Assembly (NCBI GenBank): GCA_027943335.1
Contig: BSBK01000763.1
Span: forward strand, 991,501-1,055,500
Source of the DNA: Chamaecyparis obtusa
Lineage: Eukaryota; Streptophyta; Pinopsida; Cupressales; Cupressaceae
Reading direction: 5' to 3'
Length of the DNA: 64,000 bases
Made by a program: the position numbers and the translations under genes. Shown one piece after another: positions 47,009 to 58,288 of the stretch (positions are counted from its first letter, which is position 1; each line of letters begins with the position of its first letter). The notes beneath the pieces are model-generated. The model had not been told where the DNA came from, made no database searches, and worked only from the letters and a program-made list of their open reading frames with translations.

Positions 47009-49060
47009 GACTAGAGCTAGAATGAGTTGGCTAGATCATGGGGATAAATGTTCCAAGTTATTCTTACAACTCCTCAAGACAAAAGAGGCCAAAGAAATAG
47101 ATGACAGTAGATGGGATGGAGGTGATAATCTCACAAGTCAAGAAGATATCTTTAAGACCTTTTCCCAATTTTACAATAAGTTGTTCACCTCATAAGATAA
47201 TGCTCAAAACTAAGAAAAGGCTAGAGTTGAAATTAGTAGCCTCATCCCTTAAAATATCAGCAAGGAAGACATCGGCATGTTGAATAGAGAAATAACTATG
47301 GAGGAAATAAAGAAAGTCATCCTTGCCCTTAATAATGACAAGACACCAGGTCCAGATGGGTTGCCAATTGAGTTTTACAAAAGCAATATTAATTGGATTG
47401 GGGAAGATCTTCAGGTTTACAAAGAAGTCATAGAGTTGGGGTCATTAGGTAGTGAAATCAATAGAGGGTTTATTAAATTTATCCTCGAGGATGGGGATAG
47501 GTACTTAATAAAAAATTGGAGGCATGTCACTTTGTTAAATGTTTCATATATGATACTCGCTAAATTTTTTGCAAAGATAATAGAGGAGATTCTTCCTAAG
47601 GTAGTTAACCCCACCCAAATAAGATTTTTCAAAGGAAGGTACATCTTGAAAAACCTTCCCACCTATTGGGAAGCCATGAATTGGGCAAATAAGTCTAACA
47701 AAAGGTGAGCATGATGTTGATTGATTTTGAGAAAGAGTATGATAGGATTGAATGGAGCTTCATTTTCATGATGTTGGAAAGTCTTGGCTTCCCCATATTA
47801 TGTTGTCAAATGGTGGAGACTCTTATGAAGGATGAAAGGGATTGTGTGGAAGAAAATGGCAAACAGTTAGAAAGTTTTCATCTGTCCAAGTCTATATTAG
47901 ATAGGGGAGCCCCTTGGCACCTGCTATTATTGTTATTGCAACATATGCCTTATTTTACTTTATGAGGTACAACACTTTATTATATAGAGTTCAAGGAATC
48001 ACTCTTCCCAATGGGGAAGGCCTCACAAACATCCAATTTGTAGATGATGCAACCATCTTAATTGAATTGGAGGAGGATGGCCTTGATGTCTTGATGATTA
48101 AGCTGGATATTTTTTGTGAAGCTTCTGGAAGTAGAGTATCCCTTCCCAAATTCATTATACTAGGATGCGACAACCATTCCTCTACCTGGTTCAGTATGTA
48201 CTCTAATCTGGGGGGCCTAGCCTTGACTTAAAGGAGATGTGGGAATTGATCAAATAGAAAGTAGATAATAAACTAAGGAAATGGAAAAAACACTACATTT
48301 ATTTGGCTGGAAGGTTTCAAGTGTGCTAGAAAATAATTTCTTTATATAATATATATACTATACAACAACTTGGTTATTTAATAACTTTTCATAACAACTA
48401 CAATCAGAAATAGGTTAGAGAATTTCTATGCGCTAATGGAAAGGAAAATAAAATATGCATGTTATGAGATGGAACTATTGCAAAATGGGTAAAATTAAAG
48501 GGGGATTAGGGTTGAAAGATCTAAGAGTACAAGGGTTGGCATTTTCAGCCAATTGGATATTTAAAGTAATTCATAAGGAAGAACCTTGAAAGATTTTGGT
48601 AAGACATAATATAGCTAGATTTGTTCCTAAAAAAGGTCCATCATGGAAGGGTAAGCATCTTATTGATCTTATCACTAGAAAATTTTCTATTAAACCTTTA
48701 GGATCAATAGCCTTAAAATCTATTTGGAGTGTCTAGGAAAATGTGAGGCATCTAATCTCACATAATGAGATTATAAATGAGGGGAACAAGATATGTGGGT
48801 AGAGATCTGTGTGGTGGAATTTGAGACATAAAGATTAGCCCTTGGCCCTATTACAAGGATGTTCATCCAAAAGATGAGCCTCAAGGGATATTCAAAGGTT
48901 TGTAGATATCATTAAATAACATTTATTAACTTGGAATGAAATCTAACATAAGTTTAATATACCAAAAACTCAGTGGAGGACATATTTTGTGTTTAGGGGG
49001 GCTTGCAATAGCTATTTTCATTGTGACATCAGATAAATATCCAAGTGATGTTGTCCTTAG
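47009..49060 (+). pseudogene. LINE ORF2 reverse transcriptase and thumb (plus strand)
   Basis: Immediately after the Copia the LINE frame resumes: RARMSWLDHGDKCSKLFLQ. RT follows (47277-48231): DKTPGPDGLPIEFYK, NWRHVTLLNVSYMILAK, QIRFFKGRYILKN, LIDFEKEYDRIEW and an FVDDATIL box (about 48035) with both catalytic Asp residues present. The thumb and connection continue with KGGLGLKDLRVQGLAFSANW (about 48510) and SVWWNLRHKD to about 49060. Stops and two frameshifts (near 47700 and 47910) inactivate it. The C-terminal RNase H seen in the minus-strand LINE is not present before the next break. Confidence 0.85.
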
Positions 49061-49069
49061 GATCCCCAC

Positions 49070-49590
49070 CACAAGGGAGAACAACTAATAAAGCTCCATT
49101 TGAGAATCCATCAGCACCAAGGCCAAAGTGCCGAAAAAATTGAACATTATTAGTTGAAGCTTAGAACAAAGTAGGAGAAAAAGGAAAAGAATTTTATAAA
49201 TTTGGCTGCACCAATAGGAGAAGGAATGGTATCCATGTGGTTTATAGCAGAGGTTGTATCCACATGGTCTACTGTAGGGTTATCACCCATATTCACAGCA
49301 GGAGCATGACTTTGATTTGCAGCTAGAACCCCACCTAGATTTGCAGCAAGAGTTTCATTTTCATTGTCAGCATGTGAGGAGTCCTTGGAGATAGAATTAG
49401 AGAGAGTCTCATAAGCTCGAACAGATCATTAATTGCATTCTTCCACCAATTAGAAACACTTTTATGACACAAAAGAGAACAATATGTAGCCATAAGACCA
49501 ATAGAGAAGCATTGTTGACATCTAAAGGGAAGGCCCTCATAATCCAACGATTAACTCCAATACCTCTCCCCAACCATTATTAAGTTTTGA
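49070..49590 (-). pseudogene. LINE ORF1 fragment with zinc knuckle (minus strand)
   Basis: The minus strand reads YEGLPFRCQQCFSIGLMATYC (49547 downward), the CCHC knuckle that follows DUF4283 in plant LINE ORF1. Its His is replaced by Leu (GHMA is GLMA). The tail has the usual low-complexity character. It is inserted against the plus-strand LINE, in opposite orientation, and both ends are truncated. Confidence 0.65.
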
Positions 49591-49818
49591 TCAAATTTAT
49601 ATTGATGATAATTTTAATTTTATTTCTAATGATTAAGCAGAGTTATTATAATTTTTTTTATATCAAACTCTCCATAGTTTGATAATCTGAATATTGTCAT
49701 TATTTTTTCTCCATAAGAAGTATCTCTTTACAATGAGTACTGATCTACACAGTATATTATTATATATCAATCTACAAGTACATGAATACCATCGATATAT
49801 ATTATCGATCTTCAACTT

Positions 49819-49856
49819 ATATACATATATGTGTGTGTGTGTATACGTATACATAC

Positions 49857-49907
<51 letters not shown>

Positions 49908-49994
49908 CACACATATATATACATATATATACATACATATATATATATATATACATACATATATATATATATATACATACATATATATATATAT

Positions 49995-50071
<77 letters not shown>
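49819..50071. repeat. Compound (TA)n/(CA)n/(TACA)n/(GT)n microsatellite
   Basis: About 250 bp of nearly unbroken alternating purine-pyrimidine: GT repeats at both ends, TACA repeats, long AT runs and an AC run near 49900. Four higher-order units of ACATACATATATATATATAT, about 20-24 bp each, lie between 49930 and 50010. Reading frames across it are artefacts. The tract ends five bases before an LTR start. Confidence 0.95.
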
Positions 50072-50073
<2 letters not shown>

Positions 50074-50076
50074 TAT

Positions 50077-51199
50077 TGTTGGCATTATGCTTAGTTTTCA
50101 TCACTGGCAAACATCAAACACACTGGTCTATATGTTAGAGAAACAGTGGTGAACTGGTAGTTGTCCTAGTTGACAACCATCAAACTTGCTAAGTAACCAG
50201 TGTAATTACACTGGTCATGAAAATACCATTCTTGGCCAACCGGTCTAGTAGAAAACTATAGGATGGAGATGACTCAACTGGTAGCACACCGATTCCCACT
50301 CAAAGTATAAGATCTATCAGTCCGTGCTTTTATAATTTGATATAGTTTTTACAGAGTATTTTGGGATGAACAGGAGTTTTGTATTCGAGCTTTTTGGGAT
50401 GAACTAGAGTTTTGTATGTGATAATTTTGGGCATGAACTAGAGTTCTTCATTAGAGATTTTTGGAATGCCTTCCATAACAGCAGTGTTTTGGAAGAGTTA
50501 CAGCTTGGCGCTAGAGTTCCATGTGGTAATGTGGAGATCATTATATATATGGGTCATCGTGCATTAGCAGTGTGGTTGTTGGAGAAATCAAGTGCAGAGA
50601 GAAAAAGAAGAGAAGAAGATATGAGTCTTCTAAGAAGGGGTACAGTCACCAAGAGTGAAAGATATTTAACAATGAAGAAGAGTGAGGAATAGAATAGGTA
50701 TGATCTGAATGATAGATTAAGTGTCTAAAGAAGATCATTTTTCTTATTGGGTAAAGCTCATAAAAATCCCTTTATCAGGGTGAACCCTAACATGTTCCAT
50801 TGTATAAATCCCTTCACCAGGTGACATCTTGATTGATGTTCTTAAGTCCTCTAGCAAGATGACTCCTAACAAGGTCAAGATCTTAACCGATCTATATCAA
50901 ATCCCCTCACAGGGTAGTAGTCTAACAAGTGTTGTTGTAAGCCTTTAATAGGGAAACCTTATTACTGTAGTAGTGAAGATTGTGGGTTCTATCTGACCAT
51001 GGTTTTCTCCCTCTAACTGATGGTTTCCATGTATATATATTTTGTTAGCTTGTGTATGTGATTTTTTTTCAAGTTACTTAAGCATGCATTACATTTTCAA
51101 TATCGCACAATAGTTGTATTCAGTTTAACAGGATTAAAAAAATTAAATAAGTTGAATTGACTGATTCACCCCCCTCTTAGTCACCGGTTAGGATTAATA
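50077..51199 (+). repeat. 5' LTR of a truncated Copia-like element (plus strand)
   Basis: It starts TGTTGGCATTATGC. It ends GGATTAATA just before ATTGGTATCATAGC, which resembles the TGGTATCAGAGC primer site, so the terminal CA appears as TA. The C-run box CTGATTCACCCCCCTCTTAG is at 51161-51180, and a TATATATATGGG promoter candidate is at about 50544. No matching 3' LTR is in the window. Confidence 0.75.
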
Positions 51200-51255
51200 A
51201 TTGGTATCATAGCCAAGTTCTCAGTTAAAGAAGCTTAACCACTTTAGTAACAATC

Positions 51256-52317
51256 ATGAAGGGTTACCAATATCAGAAGAAGTTAGAGGAAGAAATTTAA
51301 AGGATTGCTTCTCTTAAAAATAGACTAAGAAGATCTCTTTCCAAGAGAAAAGAACTAGCTTTGTAGCTAAGTGAAAGTCTAGACACAATAGATGAACTAT
51401 CTAGATAGAGTAGTTCAGATGAAGTAGAAGAAGCATTCTTTGAACTCATGAAGAGAAACAAGAACCTAACTAATTAAATCTTTAATTTTAAAAGAGAACA
51501 GGAAGGTTGTGCACTGAGAATTACTGAACTCATCAAAGCAAGAAGAAAATGTAAGGATGAGAAAAATATTGCTAAAGAAGCACTACAGACTGTTGAGAGA
51601 GCAAGGAACTTAGTTGAAGATTCTCTAAGAGAAAGTGATGCACTCATACTGCAACTACACGAAGACATGCAGGGCATAGCTCAGGAAAATTTCATGATGC
51701 ATGAACACTTGCATGATAAAGATGAAGCAAGTACAGAAATAGTTGATGAAGTTGAAAAACTAAAAATGTTACTAAAAACTCTTGAGGAGATAGATGAAAA
51801 GCTCAAAAAATATAATGAGAGTTTTGAGAAGATGGATGAGCAACTGAAAGCTCAAAGAAGGCACAAGGACCCCACGGGACTTGGTTACAATGGCCAAGGC
51901 AGAAAAGAAATTGGTGAGTCCTCAAATCTCAAAGGAATCAAGGAGGACAAGAAGAAACCAACCAAAGAAAAAGGTAGGAGACTCTCCAAATCACCTTGCA
52001 AACATTATGGAAACTAGGTCATAGGGCTAATGATTGTAGGAATGCACTATTGAAACCCTTCACCACCAACGGTTATTGCAATAATTGTTATAAGTATAGT
52101 CACATGAAATTTGAATGTAGGTCACGATCAAACAGTGTGTCTAGTGGAAGCAGAGGAAGCTTTAAAGTTTATTTCTATGCATGCAATAAATTTGGACATA
52201 AGGCTAAAGGGTGTAGGTCTACAACCATGGCATTCAAATCTCCACCGAGACCATTATTCCATAACAAGAATGTAAATCGGGGCACATCTATGTGTGTTAC
52301 GTGTCACTACAATATTT
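51256..52317 (+). pseudogene. Gag with long coiled coil and three zinc knuckles
   Basis: From MKGYQYQKKLEEE the frame reads through several stops (51298, 51365 and others) as a strongly helical, charged protein: ELMKRNKNLTN, EDSLRESDALILQLHEDM, VEKLKMLLKTLEEIDEKL. A basic stretch and three knuckles in tandem follow: CKHYGNLGHRANDC (second Cys lost), CNNCYKYSHMKFEC (perfect CX2CX4HX4C) and ACNKFGHKAKGC. This gag type, with coiled coil and multiple knuckles, binds element RNA. A frameshift near 52010 lies inside the first knuckle. No protease or pol follows; the element is cut at about 52320. Confidence 0.75.
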
Positions 52318-52795
52318 AGGGTCAAATTCTAAGGGTGGGTAGTGACGGCACTACCATTTGTGTGTATTTTTTGTTCTTTTTTTGCAAGTGCCCTTGACAT
52401 TGTTGTAATAGCGATGGTGTTGTCGTTATTTCGACACCCATGTGATTATAAACAAAAAGAAAAAGAAAAAGAAAGGCTCATTTCTAATTTTTCCCAAATC
52501 CCAATTGCACGCGCGAAGAGGGTGAAGTCAAGCTAGGCAATCAGAGTTAGGTGTTTATTTGGCTCTTTGATCATTCCATTTTCTTCATGTGAGCTCAAAG
52601 CATCATAATTGACTTTCATTGATGATTATTTACTTGTTTTCAATTCATTGCAAGATTGACTATCAGGCTAGGGCATCATTATTTCCTTTTATTGATGATT
52701 ATTTACTGTACTTGATTGCTCAAGGTCGTGGGCTTGTGACTGTTTCTTCCTTCTATATATATCATTACTTGATTTGATTTTTTTATTGACACAAA
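52318..52795. other. No gene; small inverted repeat at the gag break
   Basis: GTCACTAC (52303) and GTAGTGAC (52339) form an 8-bp inverted repeat, and GGTAGTGACGGCACTACC is itself a near-palindrome. A small DNA transposon or rearrangement may have cut the gag here. The remainder is AT-rich with no supported gene. Confidence 0.35.
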
Positions 52796-53299
52796 TGTTG
52801 GAAATCTATTATGGAAAATTGAGATACTGAGAGGGGGAGTGAATCAGATATCTACCAATAATTCCATTTTGACATAAAATTACTTGCATAACACAAACAT
52901 CAAATTCAATACTAAAATAGATCGAACATCCTAATCAACATCCATGAAAGTGAAACATAACACAATGATTTTGGTTACCGAGAAACCCTTTAAAGGTAAA
53001 ACTATGGTGGGGATGACACCCACAAATCTTCACTACTGTAGTATTAAAGTTTTCCTATTATGGCTACAAGTTTGATCATAAAATGATGATCTACCCTATG
53101 AGGGGTCTTCCATGTTAAGATCTTTAAGACTTATACAATCTACCTTACAAAAGGATTTAGACTTACAAAAAAGTAAGCACACGGTTAAGAGATTTACTTA
53201 GGTCTGTAAAAACCACTCTCTTAAGAGATTTTTACTAATTCACATGTAAGAATGTCTCGGTACCTGATCCTTCAGTTTGAACTGTGATGCTAATAAAAA

Positions 53300-54795
53300 T
53301 GTAGACACCTAAAAATCCTTTAGAAAATAAAGTATTTTTATTTTCTGAAAAACCCCTGATGACATCATCATTTATTAATTATTTATTTATTTTATTTATT
53401 TATTTATTTTTATGCCATTAAATCCCTTTATCTTAATTAAAAATATTTAATTAAGAAATCCCTCCCAAAAATGTTTAAATCTTATTTAAACATTATCTCC
53501 TTATTTATTAATTATTTAATTAATAAATTGACCAAAAATCCCAAAATAAATTATTTATTTATTTTTTGCCCAAAACTTGGCCATTTTCCTTAAGACCACT
53601 AACCTCTTCTAGAATCTTCTAATCCTTCTTTAATTTCAATTAAAGGCTAATCCCATCATTTCCTAACCCTAATCCCAACTCAAAATATTTAATTAAGATT
53701 AAATATTTAATCCTCATATTTATTAAATTTATTTTTAATAAATATTCTCAAAACTAAACCATGGAAATAAATAAATCTTTATCTATTTCCTAAAATCCAT
53801 ATTTATCCTAAGGAAGTTCTAGACTCTTCTAGAAAGTCTTTAATCCTTGTCCCCCTAATCCTAATCCTAATCCCCCCCCTAATCCTGTCACATTCCCTAA
53901 CCAAGGTTAGCAAACTCCTAAGCTTAACCCAAAGTCAACAAACTTCTAGAAACTTCTCTTACATGCATTAAATGCATTTAAGGCCTACTTATCCCTCTTA
54001 CATGCATTTATGATGCATTTAAGAAGCCCCTCACCCCTTTCTTACACCCTTTGACCTTAGGCACATTTCCCAAATTGTGCACATCCCTCCCATCTTTCAA
54101 CCCAATGCCCTTGTGACACTTGTCACAAGGAGGTGGCCCTGAACTAGCACAATCCATGTGCTCCCCTTTGAATGAATCTTGGTCTCTCTTAAGTATTTTG
54201 ATCTTGGCCACTCATTCTTCCTTCCCAAATCCTATAAATGCTCCTCCTTCCAAGAGAAAATTCATTAGCTTAGTCTTTCATCTTCAATGCATTGTTATCA
54301 TGCTCTTTTACTTCTAGCTTTAGCATAATCAATACTAATTGTTATTTTTCATCATTTTCAAGCTTTCTTAGAACACATCATAGCTTAGCAATAATGGATT
54401 AACATAGTTCATTTTATTGTTTTGCATAGCATATAATCATCATCACATCTCTATTTGGTTAATAACAATCTTAGCATAAGCATCATGTAGCTCAAATCTC
54501 CATTAAAGCAATTTATTTGAGTTCTTGAAGCCTTAGGGGCAATTTTGGGTGTTCTACCCATTATTGTGTCATTTTTGGGGTTTTAATGAGTCTCAAATCA
54601 TCTTAGAAAGAATTAGAGTATGCTCCAAGTGCTTGGAGAGCACACCCACATCCCCTTAAGCAAGAGCAAATCAAACAGTGCTTGGGTGCACCTGTTTAAG
54701 CTCAATCTAAGGTGGCTAAACTTAGAGTTTTCTTTGTTTTGGATTGATTTCATGCTAGGTTAAAATCTAATGTTTGTTTGGCTTGAGTCTTTTCA
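53300..54795 (+). mobile_element. Solo Gypsy-like LTR nested in another LTR
   Basis: It starts TGTAGACACC and ends GTCTTTTCA. It interrupts the host LTR between ATGCTAATAAAAA and AAACAGGTATCC, so AAAAA/AAACA could be a decayed target-site duplication. It contains TATTTATTTAT runs, an internal TATA box at 54232 and no coding domain. No primer site or polypurine tract flanks it, so it is a solo LTR formed by LTR-LTR recombination. The Ty3/Gypsy assignment rests on length and general look only. Confidence 0.55.
54232..54239 (+). promoter_or_regulatory. TATA box in the solo LTR
   Basis: CTATAAATG follows a moderately GC-rich stretch and precedes CTCCTCCTTCC. It is a typical plant TATA context and the likely U3/R boundary signal of the LTR. 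Confidence 0.55.
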
Positions 54796-55896
54796 AAACA
54801 GGTATCCTCAAAAGCCTTGTCCACAAATAGATCTTCTCCTTTCAATATAGATTTTATCTCCTCTATCAAATATATCTTTGTTTTGTCCTTTAATGCTCTA
54901 CTCAGTCACTGATCTCTGCTTCTGATAATCAAAACACTTCTCTATTCTGCATCTATTAAAATATCTTCATACTATTCTCCTTGATCACCTTGATCTCCTT
55001 AATACATTTTAGGTTTCGGATCTCATCTTATATAGACAATAGATCAACTCCATGAATCAATATCTACGATCTAGATTGTCTACTTATGCCACTTAACCAT
55101 TCCCTAATTCTGATTGGTTACATGGATTACATAGGGATTAATGATTACAATTCTTAGGCATAATCACCTCTGTGATTTCATCAACAAACAATAAATATAA
55201 TGTAGATGTTGGCCAAAATAGTTTACATAAGTGTTTGTTCCATTACAAACACATATATCAAATCTGGCTTACTCGGCATTAGAAATATTTGGCACTCGGC
55301 ATTCACTTTTCTTCATACCCTAGTGCTCGGCACTAACATATCTACACAACTCGGCATAAGCTTTCTTAGCTATTACTGAAGTACTCAGAGACCTTCTAAC
55401 TTTCCCGACAATAACTACTGCTCGGTAAATGTACAATAGACAAGTCTATACTTAACTCATCCTATACATGATGACTCGGTCATAGTGATGACCAACCAAC
55501 ATTTCCTAGAAAATGACTATGTGTAAGACTCTAATAGAAAACCAAACTTAGGGATCAACAATCTCGTCCTTTGACATTAGTGGAAAAAAAACTTTGTCAT
55601 GACATTTTACATTACATTACATGAGTACTTAGTAATATGAAAAACTTATATATGAATACTCCCCCTAATACTTTGACTCGGTCTTCAAAAATATTCTACT
55701 ACACATATGTGTACATAAGACTCATTTTTTACATACAACCAAATATATATACATTTATAAAAATAGTGTGTCATATCATTATTCCACTGTGTCCATTATT
55801 GTTGTCATTTCCTGTCATTTTTCCTTTAACCTTTAACATTTTTACCTTTATTATTCGGTCATGTCATTTCCCCCTTATTTTTGTCACTTGAAGTTC

Positions 55897-58283
55897 CTAG
55901 GGAGTGGGTTTTTTGAAATATTTGTCCAAAAATGGTTTATGGAGCTGCATTAACATAGCTAATGCATTTTCCCAACCAGACCTTACAGACTCCAAAACCT
56001 GTGACTTTATTTCTAGCTTGGCAGCTAGCTCAACTAGGCTCTCGGCAATAGAAAGATGAGGATCTTTGTGTACTAACTCCTTTATCGTGACTAAATCCTT
56101 ATGCATAACCTCAAGATGAGGTGTCAACATTGTTTGTATAGAAATTAGTCTAGCCCTTATTTTACCATCATTAGCCACCAACTCAGCTAATCTACCTTGG
56201 GCATGTAATAACTTGGTAAAATGAATGGACCTAGAACTTTCATCCATGCTCAATGAGTGACCTATAGACTTTAGATCTAACTATAATTTATCTATCAGAT
56301 CATGATTATCCTTGGTAAATTCCTCAACATTGCATAACTTTTTGTACAAAGAATGTGCATTCTGTACAACTTCTTCTAAATTTGTGATTAAGGTAGAAAG
56401 TTCTACCTGCTTGATTTCAATGTCAATTGATACCTTGTTCAGTACCTTTGTCTCAAATGTCCTTTTAGACCATTGTAACAACTTATCATTTGCCTCGGTC
56501 TTGTCATCATTCACCTTCTTGACAATACGTACAAGTTGCTCCAAAATAGGTGTAGATTCATTGACATTATCCATCTCAAAAGCATCAATGAAAATACCTT
56601 TAATTTTATGTAATACCTTCTTTTGTTGGTGTTCCCTTCTCAGCTCTTCCTGTTTACTCTTCTTCTTCAAAAGATCCTACAATATTTGCATCTGTTCATA
56701 GGTCAAGTTATTAGTGTCCCACTTAGGAATAACTATAACTTCTTCAAGTGTCACCTATGTGGCAGGAGCTTTCTCCTTCTTCTTTTGTGTCTTCTTTATA
56801 GGTGTGTTTCCACTTGGCATCTGTATAAGATCTATGTTTGCCTCTTGCTCCTTGGGCTCTTGTTGTTCATGTTCTTTCTCTTTCTTGGTCTTTTCCTTTT
56901 TTGTGCCTTCCATATGAGGACTTATCACAACTAATGTTGACCGGTCTACTTTCTCTTTAAGAGTCTCCTCCACTTGCTCTTTTTGTTTCTCCTCAGCAAG
57001 TATAATATTAGGTGTAATTTCTGACTTGTCCTATTTCTCAGCACTAACACTTGGTGAGGCTTGTAGATCAACTATGACCATGTGTGGACTTGCTTGTGTA
57101 ATCTCAACAATTGAAGTACTCTCAATCTGTGGATAATCTTGTACTTTTATTAATACCGGATTGGTGCTAGGTAGAAATTTTTCTTAGACTACCTCAGCTT
57201 GTATATGTTGTTGAATTTCCTCCTCAGTCAATTCATTTGTCTTCACAGGAGTATCCTTGGTGATATCAACAATTGTGATCACATCCTGTGACTTACTTAT
57301 TTCATCCTTCTTTTTTTCTTCCTTCTCCTCATTCAGTGGCTTGACAATGTTCTCCTTATTATCTAACTCTTCTCCACTAGATGTACCTACACTTGGTTGT
57401 GCACTCTTGTCAACTATAAGACCAAACATGATTTTCCATAGTCTTGTGCTCTGTTGCACAATATCTTCAACCTTGTGTTGTAGTATGGAATATGCTTGGA
57501 GCTTAGGAAAAAATCTATTTATGTACTTCTTGATGTATTCAGGGGACAAGTTAGGCATGACTTGAGCAAGTGTGCTCTCCCTTATCTACTTCTTGGTCAT
57601 TAAGGTATTCTCCCATTTCTGAGCTATCCTCTTATACAGTTCATCAGGAATATGGTTCCCCAACTATAATGGTGTCATCTTAAATGTACAGAGCATCTCA
57701 AGCATAGCTTCCTCTACTCTCTCTTTATCCTCATTGCTCAATTTTTCAAATTTTATTTTCTTGAAGCCTGCTAATCCAGCACTGCTCTTGATGTTGTGGA
57801 AAATCTCATCCATGGTTAATTGATTCCTCTAAGGTAATGCCTTCTTCTTGATATTCTCATCAGATTCAGTTTCTTCATCATATTTTTCCAAAATCAACGT
57901 TCTTCTTGGTTTCTTCCTTATATTTCTCAGCATAGCCTTAGCCTGAACTGGTTTTCTTTTCCCTGATGTAGGGGTCTTCTTGTGTGGCTCGGCAGCTGGA
58001 ATAGTAGAAGCTTCCCTATTTCTAGGCCTAAGTATTTGGGAGGGATTGGCTTAGGTTTTTGTATTTGTTTCTTAATAGGCTCAGCAACTGATTCCTTCTT
58101 GCATTTATTAATGACCATAGTCTCCTCCTCTTCACTCTCTTCTGACTCACTAGACTTGTCTGCTCCTAATCCTTGATTTAATGGAAGAGGTGCATCTACC
58201 TCTTCACCTTCTCCTAGCATCTTTTCTAGGTTTTTCACTATCTTCTTTCTTTTTCTTTCCATGGTAGAAGATTTCAGTCCCAT
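55897..58283 (-). pseudogene. Unrecognised coiled-coil protein, C-terminal half (minus-strand copy 3)
   Basis: Open minus-strand pieces at 58283-57927, 57558-57184, 56973-56755, 56670-56281 and 56253-55897 give a consistent protein. It starts basic and then acidic (ERKRKKIVKNLEKMLGEG; SESEESEEEETM), goes on to YIKKYINRFFPKLQAYSIL, and then a Lys/Glu-rich region (NEEKEEKKKDEISKSQD; KEKTKKEKEHEQQEPKEQE). It ends in helices (LSTLITNLEEVVQNAHSLYKK; ELAAKLEIKSQVLESVRSGW). The C-terminal Trp helix resembles ADWDVLAHKRDE of the 17.2-kb copy. The stop lies about 340 bp from a polypurine tract and LTR. No enzyme domain is visible. Confidence 0.6.
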
Positions 58284-58288
58284 GATTA

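Larger units (their letters stand above)
52796..55560 (-). repeat. LTR (minus orientation), split by a nested Gypsy-like LTR
   Basis: Termini are TGTTGGAAATC (52796) and GATCAACA (55560). Without the nested insertion at 53300-54795 it is about 1.27 kb. The C-run box is at 52827-52846, six exact CTCGG motifs fall within 55265-55480, and a minus-strand TATA (CTATATAAG) is near 55027-55035. On the minus strand CAAAGGACGAGAT at 55561-55573 is a polypurine tract, so this is a 3' LTR whose element lies toward higher coordinates. Confidence 0.75.

Noticed and set aside
49663..50152. Several open frames (60-152 codons) on both strands rich in Tyr, Ile, His and Thr
   Set aside because: They are translations of the TA/CA/GT microsatellite, which contains few stop codons in any frame.
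56312..56934. Plus-strand Cys/Phe/Leu-rich frames suggestive of a membrane protein
   Set aside because: Antisense shadows of the Lys/Glu-rich coiled-coil frames on the minus strand.
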